Assembly (NCBI GenBank): GCA_022842305.1
Contig: JALHPY010000028.1
Coordinates: 1-36,852 of the forward strand
Direction of reading: 5' to 3'
Length of the DNA stretch: 36,852 nucleotides
From: Rubrivivax sp.
Lineage (GTDB): Bacteria; Pseudomonadota; Gammaproteobacteria; Burkholderiales; Burkholderiaceae_C
Positions 32,004-36,852 of the stretch are shown one piece after another. A model generated the notes under the pieces. The model saw only the letters and a program-made list of their open reading frames with translations, made no database searches and had not been told where the DNA came from. Position numbers and translations under genes: made by a program. The stretch's first letter is position 1, and every line of letters starts with the position of its first letter.

Positions 32004-32986
32004 TCGACCAGCACCACGGTGTGCGGCACGCGGCCCACCTTGACCGTGCGCACGGGCTTGGCGCTGGCGGTGTCGACCACGGTGAGGTCGTCGGACAGGC
32101 CATTCACCACGAACAGCTGCTGCTCGGACTTGTCCAGCGCCAGGCCCCAGGCGCGCTTGCCCACCAGCACCAGGTTTGTGACCTTGCGCGTGGCCACGTC
32201 GACGAAGGCCACGTGGTTGGCGCGGCCCAGCGAGACATAGGCGCGCTTGCCGTCGCGGGTCATGGCCAGGCCCACCGGCGTGATGTCGGCCTTGCGAACG
32301 CCCGGTACTTCAAAAGCCAGCGTGGCCGCGACCTTGTGGGTGGCGGTGTCGATGATGGTGACGCTGGCGTCGAGTTCGTTGCTCACCCACAGCTGGCTGC
32401 CGTCGGGCGTGAGTGCAAAGCGCCGCGGCCGCTTGCCGGCCTTGATGTTGTGCGCCACCTTGCCCGTGGCCACGTCGACCACGTGCACGGTGTTGGTCAC
32501 CTCCGACGTCACCCAGATCGACTTGCCGTCGGGCGCGACCTTCACGCCCTCGGGTTCGCCGCCGACCTTGATGCTGCCGGTGCGCTTGGCCGTGGCCAGG
32601 TCGAACAGGCCCAGCTCGGCGTCTTCTTCGTCGGACACGTACAGCGTCTTGCCGTCGGGCGAGACGTCGGCGATCTCGGGGCCGTCGCCCAGGGCGATGT
32701 GGCGCAGCGGCTTGCGCGTGGCCAGGTCGATGATCTGCGCCTGGCGCGAGTCGCCGCAGATCACCACCAGCTCTTTTCCGCCCGCCAGCAGCTGCATGTG
32801 GCGCGGGCGCTTGCAGGTGGCGATGGTGCCGGTGACGGCATGCGTGCGCGCGTCCAGCACGGTGATGGCGCTGTCCTTTTCGCTGGACACCAGGGCCAGG
32901 CCCTGGGCCGTGGCCGTGGCGCCGGCCAGTGCCAGCAGGCTGGCCAGCAGCGCACGGCGGTAGGGCGTCGAGAAGTTGCGAAGCAT
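32000..32986 (-). CDS. YVTN-repeat beta-propeller protein of the PQQ alcohol dehydrogenase cluster
   Basis: 328 residues from ATG 32986; AGGAG lies six bases before. Signal peptide ~1-28 (LLASLLALAGATATAQG), so periplasmic. About seven repeats of the YVTN type: KDSAITVLDARTHAVTGTI, RQAQIIDLATRKPLRHIAL, DGKTLYVSDEEDAELGLFD, DGKSIWVTSEVTNTVHVVD, DGSQLWVSNELDASVTIID, DGKRAYVSLGRANHVAFVD and EQQLFVVNGLSDDLTVVD. It belongs to the beta-propeller group that accompanies PQQ-dependent alcohol catabolism. Role unproven; binding of a quinoprotein partner or cofactor is often assumed. It is coupled to the gene that follows by an ATGA overlap and begins two bases after the ATPase stop. Confidence 0.92.
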   Translation of the reverse strand: MLRNFSTPYRRALLASLLALAGATATAQGLALVSSEKDSAITVLDARTHAVTGTIATCKRPRHMQLLAGGKELVVICGDSRQAQIIDLATRKPLRHIALGDGPEIADVSPDGKTLYVSDEEDAELGLFDLATAKRTGSIKVGGEPEGVKVAPDGKSIWVTSEVTNTVHVVDVATGKVAHNIKAGKRPRRFALTPDGSQLWVSNELDASVTIIDTATHKVAATLAFEVPGVRKADITPVGLAMTRDGKRAYVSLGRANHVAFVDVATRKVTNLVLVGKRAWGLALDKSEQQLFVVNGLSDDLTVVDTASAKPVRTVKVGRVPHTVVLVE

Positions 32987-32988
32987 GC

Positions 32989-33768
32989 TCACTCCTGTGT
33001 CTCGGATTGGGGCGTTGCGGGGGAAGCCGCGGGCCGGCCCGCGGCCGCGGTGGCCCGCAGAAAGGCCTGTTCCAGCGTGCCGCCGCCCAGGGCGGCGGCC
33101 ACGTCGGCCGGCGTGCCGTCGGCCAGCAGGCGGCCGCGGTGCAGCACCAGCACGCGGTGGGCGCGTTCGGCTTCTTCCACCAGGTGCGTGGCCCACAGCA
33201 CGGCGGTCTGCTGCTGCTGCACGCGCTCGGCGGTGGCGTCCAGCAGGTCGTGGCGCGAGCGCGGGTCCAGGCCCACGGTGGGCTCGTCCATCAGCAGCAC
33301 GGCCGGGTCGTGCAGCAGCGCGCGCGCCAGCTCCACTTTGCGCCGGTTGCCGCCCGACAGTTCACGAACCGCGCGCCCGCGGTCGCCGGTCAGGCCGTGG
33401 CGTTGCAGCGCTGCGGCGATGCGCTCGGCCGTCATGGCCCGCGGCATGCCGTGCAGCGCGGCGTGGAAGCGCAGGTTGCGCTCGACCGACAGGTCCAGGT
33501 CCAGCGCGCTCTGCTGGTAGACCACGCCCAGCTCGCGCAGTGCCAGCGCGGGCTGGCGGCGCATGTCGTGGCCGGCGATGTGCACGCTGCCGGCGTCGGC
33601 CGCAAACAGGCCGGTGAGCAGCGCAAACAAGGTGCTCTTGCCGGCGCCGTTGGGCCCGAGCAGGGCGACCCACTGGCCGGGCGGCAGCGTCAGCGACACG
33701 CCGTCGAGCGCGGCGCGTTCGCCGTAGCGCTTGACGATGCCCTCGGCCGCCAGTGCGGCCACGCTCAC
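32989..33768 (-). CDS. ATP-binding protein of the PQQ alcohol dehydrogenase ABC system
   Basis: 259 residues from a GTG start that overlaps the PqqB-like stop (GTGA); a second in-frame GTG lies two codons on. ABC ATPase of the ABC-2 exporter type: Walker A GPNGAGKST, signature LSGGNRRKVELA, Walker B VLLMDEPTVGLDP, switch WATHLVEEAE. It pairs with the PedC-like permease. The Pro/Ala-rich C-terminus (GRPAASPATPQSETQE) is not part of the fold. The order of PqqB-like, ATPase, beta-propeller, binding protein and permease is the normal order of this cluster, which supports a direct function in PQQ-dependent alcohol oxidation. Confidence 0.92.
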   Translation of the reverse strand: MSVAALAAEGIVKRYGERAALDGVSLTLPPGQWVALLGPNGAGKSTLFALLTGLFAADAGSVHIAGHDMRRQPALALRELGVVYQQSALDLDLSVERNLRFHAALHGMPRAMTAERIAAALQRHGLTGDRGRAVRELSGGNRRKVELARALLHDPAVLLMDEPTVGLDPRSRHDLLDATAERVQQQQTAVLWATHLVEEAERAHRVLVLHRGRLLADGTPADVAAALGGGTLEQAFLRATAAAGRPAASPATPQSETQE

Positions 33769-34559
33769 AGGTCGATCTCCATGCCGTCGCTGGCGAAGGC
33801 GATGCCGCGCCGGGCCAGCCAGTGGGGCTCGGGCAGGGTGGCGCGCGCCAGCACCACCTTGTGGCGCGCGGGCAGGCCGTCCAGCCACTCGATCCAGCCC
33901 TGGCGTGCGGCCGGCGCCGCGTCGGGCTCGTCCAGCAGCACGCAGTCGCTGTTGCGCAGCCAGGCCTGCTCTTCCGGCCCGGGCATGGCCATGCCGGTGG
34001 CGCAGAACACGCTGCGGCCGGTGGCATGGTCGTGCACGGCGAGCGCGATGCTTTCGCCGACCACCGGCGCGCGCTGTTCCAGCGCATGCGGCCAGGGCGC
34101 GGTGCGGGTGGCGATGGCGGTGAACTCCAGCGTCGGCAGGCCTTCGACCTGGAAGCTGCCCACGCGCTGGTCGCCCGACACCGGGATCACGCGCCAGTGC
34201 ACGCCACAGTAGTGCTGCAGCGCCGGCAGCACCGGCAGGTGCGTGCTCAGGTCTTCGAACACCGCGGGCGTGGCGTACAGGTCGATGGGCGCGCCGCGGC
34301 GCAGGCCCAGCAGACCTCCGGCGTGCTCGAGCTGCGCGTCGGTGAGCACGATGGCGCGCACCTTGGCGTCGTTCAGGCCGGGCCAGCCGTGGGTGGGGTC
34401 GGCGCAGTCCAGGCTGTGGGCCACGGCCGCGGACACGTTGACCAGCGCCCACTGGTCGCCGCAGCCCACGGCGCAAACGCCGCTGTCGGCAGTGTCGCTG
34501 CGCGAGCGGTCGGTGCTGCGGCGCTTGCCCGCACCCCCGCGGAGGATGACGACCTTCAT
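33765..34559 (-). CDS. PqqB-like metallo-beta-lactamase-fold protein, shortened
   Basis: 264 residues, against about 300 for PqqB. The PqqB signature is clear in the middle: VLTDAQLEHAGGLLGLRRG (Asp74, His79) and PIDLYATPAVFEDLS, followed by HYCGVHWRVIPVSG and the C-terminal MEIDL. The N-terminus MKVVILRGGAGKRRSTD lacks the GGGFPQWNCNC zinc-knuckle of true PqqB, so it is a paralogue specialised for the alcohol-dehydrogenase cluster rather than the biosynthetic hydroxylase. It is the first gene of the long operon, with a sigma-54 promoter match 127 bases upstream. A role in PQQ handling is inferred. No pqqA, pqqC, pqqD or pqqE is in the window. Confidence 0.78.
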   Translation of the reverse strand: MKVVILRGGAGKRRSTDRSRSDTADSGVCAVGCGDQWALVNVSAAVAHSLDCADPTHGWPGLNDAKVRAIVLTDAQLEHAGGLLGLRRGAPIDLYATPAVFEDLSTHLPVLPALQHYCGVHWRVIPVSGDQRVGSFQVEGLPTLEFTAIATRTAPWPHALEQRAPVVGESIALAVHDHATGRSVFCATGMAMPGPEEQAWLRNSDCVLLDEPDAAPAARQGWIEWLDGLPARHKVVLARATLPEPHWLARRGIAFASDGMEIDL

Positions 34560-34582
34560 GCGGCGGGCCCTTGGCGCGTGGC

Positions 34583-34598
34583 GGGCACGCAAACTGCA
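34583..34598 (+). promoter_or_regulatory. Sigma-54-like promoter reading toward the beta-lactamase-fold gene
   Basis: GGGCACGCAAACTGCA fits TGGCACG-N4-TTGCA except for the first base and one T, with exact GG-N10-GC spacing. Predicted start near 34609, leaving a ~195-base leader before the gene at 34805. Confidence 0.5.
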
Positions 34599-34643
34599 AC
34601 GATTGAGCGGTGTGGCTTCATCGAACCCTGGATCCGACCGTCG

Positions 34644-34668
34644 CCCGCTGCCAGGGTCTGGCAGCGGG
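34644..34668. promoter_or_regulatory. Perfect 11-base inverted repeat in the divergent region
   Basis: CCCGCTGCCAG and CTGGCAGCGGG are exact inverted arms with a three-base spacer, inside the gap between the divergent PqqB-like operon and the beta-lactamase-fold gene. It lies between the two predicted sigma-54 start sites, about 6-30 bases into the leftward transcript and 35-59 into the rightward one. It may be an operator, or an RNA hairpin in both leaders. Confidence 0.65.
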
Positions 34669-34684
34669 GTACGAGCCCCTTTCT

Positions 34685-34700
34685 CGCAAGTCGTGTGCCG
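34685..34700 (-). promoter_or_regulatory. Sigma-54 promoter of the PqqB-like operon
   Basis: On the minus strand CGGCACACGACTTGCG matches TGGCAC-N5-TTGC except for the first base, with exact GG-N10-GC spacing. Predicted start near 34674, 115 bases before the PqqB-like ATG. It would drive the long leftward operon. Confidence 0.65.
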
Positions 34701-34789
34701 CTGGCGCGCCGCCGCAGCGGGTGGCTGCGGCCGCGGGTGCTCCCGCATGCCCGGGCCGGGGCGGGCCGTGCCGGCGTGCCATCGGGGAA

Positions 34790-34804
34790 CCTGTGCGTCA
34801 CAGG
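34790..34804. promoter_or_regulatory. CCTGTG/CACAGG palindrome, possible activator site
   Basis: CCTGTG and CACAGG are inverted around CGT, directly before the ATG at 34805 and about 116-130 bases upstream of the predicted start of the leftward sigma-54 promoter. Its half-sites CTGTG/CACAG recall the CTGTGACAG repeats in front of the alcohol dehydrogenase. Confidence 0.35.
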
Positions 34805-35767
34805 ATGGAGCAGTGGCTGCTGCGCGGGCTGTTGTGGTTGTGCTGCACGCTGGGCTGTGCGCCGCTGATGGCACAGACTGTTGCGGCAGCTCCCGCCTGC
34901 CCCGGGCCGACCCTGGCGTTCCAGCCCCTGGCCGATGGCTTGTGGCTGCTGCCGGCGGCGGGTGAGCAGGCCGACGCCGGCAACCGCGGCCAGGTGACCA
35001 ACCTGCTGCTGGCGCGCCACCAGGGGCGGCTGTGGCTGCTGGGCAGCGGCCCCAGCCCGGCCTTTGGCCGTGCGCTGGCCTGCCAGGCGCGCCAGCAACT
35101 GGGCCTGGCCGTGGCCGAGGTGGCCATTCCGCGCGCCCGTGCCGAACTGGCACTGGGCGCGGCCGGGCTGCCTGGCGCTCGGCTGTGGGCCACGCCCGCG
35201 GTGCGCGCCGCGATGCAGCGCCAGTGCCCGGTGTGCGTCGAGCGCCTGCGCCAGCAACTGGGCACGGCCGCGGCCGACCTGGGCGCTGCGCCGGTGCGCA
35301 TGCCGCGCCAGATGCTGCGCGGATCGCAGGGCCGCTGGGGGCCGTTCGAGTGGCGCCAGATCAGCGTGGCCCCGGGCCAGGTCAGCACGCTGTGGCGCCA
35401 CCGCGGCGCCGACGTCCAACTGGGCCACGGCCTGCTGTGGTTCGGCGCGCCGCCCGAAGCGCGCGATGCCGAGATCGCGCGCCTGGAGCAGGCCACCGCC
35501 GCGCTGCTGGCGGCCGGCGGCGAAGGCACGCGCTATGTCGGCGAACAAGGGCCGGTGGCCGGGCGCGCTGAACTGCTCCAGCTGCTGGACTACTGGCAAT
35601 GGCTGCAGCACGCTGCCGCCGACGGCGTGGCGCGCGGTGACGTGCAGGCCGCAGCGCCCCTGCCGGCCATCGCCGGCTGGGCGGCGCACCCGCGCCACGG
35701 CCTGAACTGGCAGCGCGCCTTGCGCCAGGCCGAGGACGCCTTCCTCGGGGCCGCGCCGCCGCGTTGA
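34805..35767 (+). CDS. Beta-lactamase-fold quinoprotein-associated protein lacking metal ligands
   Basis: 320 residues from ATG 34805. Signal peptide ~1-24 (LLWLCCTLGCAPLMAQ), so periplasmic. The order of elements matches the quinoprotein relay system metallohydrolases found beside PQQ enzymes: an N-terminal FQPLADGLWLLPAAGE strand pair, GQVTNLLLARHQGRLWLLGSGPSP, and the C-terminal GPV loop. The zinc motif HxHxDH is replaced by RARAEL (Arg110, Arg112, Glu114, Leu115), the later Asp by Ala214 (WFGAP), and the His before GPV by Gln247. It is therefore probably not a zinc hydrolase. It retains four or more cysteines, including CPVC at 141-144, which might bind metal or be redox-active. It is divergent from the PqqB-like operon. 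Confidence 0.75.
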   Translation: MEQWLLRGLLWLCCTLGCAPLMAQTVAAAPACPGPTLAFQPLADGLWLLPAAGEQADAGNRGQVTNLLLARHQGRLWLLGSGPSPAFGRALACQARQQLGLAVAEVAIPRARAELALGAAGLPGARLWATPAVRAAMQRQCPVCVERLRQQLGTAAADLGAAPVRMPRQMLRGSQGRWGPFEWRQISVAPGQVSTLWRHRGADVQLGHGLLWFGAPPEARDAEIARLEQATAALLAAGGEGTRYVGEQGPVAGRAELLQLLDYWQWLQHAAADGVARGDVQAAAPLPAIAGWAAHPRHGLNWQRALRQAEDAFLGAAPPR

Positions 35768-35775
35768 GCGCTTGC

Positions 35776-36852
35776 TCAAGCGCCCTGGTTCCAGCGCAGC
35801 TTGCGGTAGATGGTGTTGCGGCTGATACCCAGGCGCTTGGACGCCTCTGAGATGTTGCCGCCCACCGCGTCCAGCGTGCGGCGTATGGCCTGCAGTTCCA
35901 TGTCGTCCAGGGTGCCGCCCTGTTCGGGTGCTGCTGCTGCGGCTGCGCTCTCGGCCGACGGCGGCGGGCTGGCGCGCGCCGTGGTGGCAGCGGCGGCGGG
36001 CTCGCGCGGGGCAGCGCTGGCGGCAGCCTGCTGGCGCGCCGCTTCGGCTTCCTCGAGAAAGTCGTCGGGCAGGTGCAGCCGGGTGATGGCGGCCTCTGCC
36101 CCGGCCATCACGCAGGCGGTGCGCAGCACGTGGAAGAGCTGGCGCACGTTGCCGGGCCAGGCGTAGCTCTCGAACAGCGCGGCCACGTCGGCGGCCAGGT
36201 GGTGCTGGCGGCCGCCGCTTTCGCGGTCGAGGATGCGCCGCACCAGCGGCATCAGGTCGCTGCGGTCGCGCAGCGGCGGCAGGCGCACGGCCAGTCCGTT
36301 GAGCCGGTAGTACAGGTCTTCGCGGAAGACCTGACGCTCGATCATCTCGCGCAGGTTGCGGTGGGTGGCGCAGATCACCGCCACGTCGACCTCGACCGAG
36401 CGCGCGCTGCCCAGCGGCGTGACCTGGCGTTCCTGCAGCATGCGCAGCAGGTGCGCCTGCAGCGGCAGCGGCATGTCGCCGATCTCGTCCAGGAACAGCG
36501 TGCCGCCGTTGGCCTGCACGATCTTGCCCGGCGCGCCCTTGCGCCGCGCGCCGGTGAAGGCACCTTCGTCGTAGCCGAAGAGCTCGGCCTCGATCAGGGT
36601 GTCGGGGATGGAGGCGCAGTTGACGGCGATGAAGGGCTGCTTGCCGCGCGCCGAATCGGCGTGGATGGCGCGCGCCAGCAGTTCCTTGCCGGTGCCGGTC
36701 TCGCCCAGGATCAGGATGGGGATGTCGCGGTCGAGCACGCGCCTGACCTTCTCGATCACCGTGTCGACCTGCGCGTCGCCCGTGCGCAGCCGCGCCAGCG
36801 CGGCGCCGGCGGGTGCCGCAGCGGCAGCGTTGGCCGCGGCGCGCTCGGCGGC
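35776..36852 (-). CDS. Sigma-54-dependent activator, AcoR-like, cut by the window edge
   Basis: The last 358 residues of a larger protein; the frame is open to the right edge, so the N-terminal sensor part is missing. The AAA+ domain has Walker A GETGTGKE, the sigma-54 contact loop GAFTGA, Walker [14 protein letters not shown] and the arginine-finger block [22 protein letters not shown]. An Ala-rich linker leads to a Fis-type HTH at the end ([26 protein letters not shown]). It belongs to the activators of acetoin and alcohol catabolism. It faces the beta-lactamase-fold gene tail to tail, eight bases apart. The sigma-54 promoter matches at 15.5 and 34.6 kb are its natural targets. Confidence 0.9.
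   Translation of the reverse strand, partial: AAERAAANAAAAAPAGAALARLRTGDAQVDTVIEKVRRVLDRDIPILILGETGTGKELLARAIHADSARGKQPFIAVNCASIPDTLIEAELFGYDEGAFTGARRKGAPGKIVQANGGTLFLDEIGDMPLPLQAHLLRMLQERQVTPLGSARSVEVDVAVICATHRNLREMIERQVFREDLYYRLNGLAVRLPPLRDRSDLMPLVRRILDRESGGRQHHLAADVAALFESYAWPGNVRQLFHVLRTACVMAGAEAAITRLHLPDDFLEEAEAARQQAAASAAPREPAAAATTARASPPPSAESAAAAAAPEQGGTLDDMELQAIRRTLDAVGGNISEASKRLGISRNTIYRKLRWNQGA

Overview
The window is very GC-rich, densely coding DNA that looks like a betaproteobacterium of the order Burkholderiales. This is inferred from gene content (a Bug-type tripartite-tricarboxylate receptor, a PQQ alcohol dehydrogenase helper cluster, a tungsten AOR operon of the Aromatoleum type, Anbu) and base composition, not from any marker gene. 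No rRNA, tRNA, insertion sequence, phage gene or CRISPR array was seen.

Left part (1-6.9 kb): the tail of an unknown gene, a trypsin-like protease, a transglutaminase/Anbu pair (a minimal proteasome-like module), two small stress-type proteins (CsbD, PRC-barrel), and a leftward four-gene operon that begins with a TIR-domain protein and continues with a PH-like membrane protein, a BON-domain protein and a proline-rich lipoprotein.

Middle (6.9-15.3 kb): a leftward tungsten aldehyde oxidoreductase operon: aorA (four Fe-S clusters), aorB (tungstopterin subunit), aorC (FAD), a MoaD-like protein, an unknown 101-aa protein, a second aorC paralogue, and a ModE-HTH/substrate-binding-domain regulator. 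Just upstream are tungstate-type ABC transporter genes tupB and tupC, without a visible tupA.

Right part (15.3-36.9 kb): a PQQ alcohol dehydrogenase whose active site carries the extra aspartate (Asp319) of lanthanide-dependent enzymes, preceded by a near-perfect sigma-54 promoter; a NarL-type two-component system; a TonB-dependent receptor; and a ~12-kb leftward gene string of 13 genes with tiny gaps or overlaps. That string starts with a PqqB-like protein and the known PQQ-alcohol-dehydrogenase-associated ABC transporter/beta-propeller genes, and continues into an ExbB/ExbD-like pair, two unknown envelope proteins, a Bug receptor, a RavA-like AAA+ ATPase, a ViaA-like VWA protein and a DUF364 putative heavy-metal-chelation protein. 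A metal-site-less beta-lactamase-fold protein is divergent to it, and a sigma-54 activator (cut by the window edge) closes the window.

Working model (inference): periplasmic alcohol oxidation by a lanthanide/PQQ enzyme feeds aldehydes to a cytoplasmic tungsten enzyme, giving an alcohol-to-acid route that relies on two rare metals. Sigma-54 promoter matches lie in front of the dehydrogenase and on both sides of the divergent 34.6-kb region, next to the sigma-54 activator gene. The most novel candidate is the association of the PQQ helper genes with a proton-channel pair and a AAA+/VWA/DUF364 set, which could form a quinoprotein metal-loading or maturation machine.
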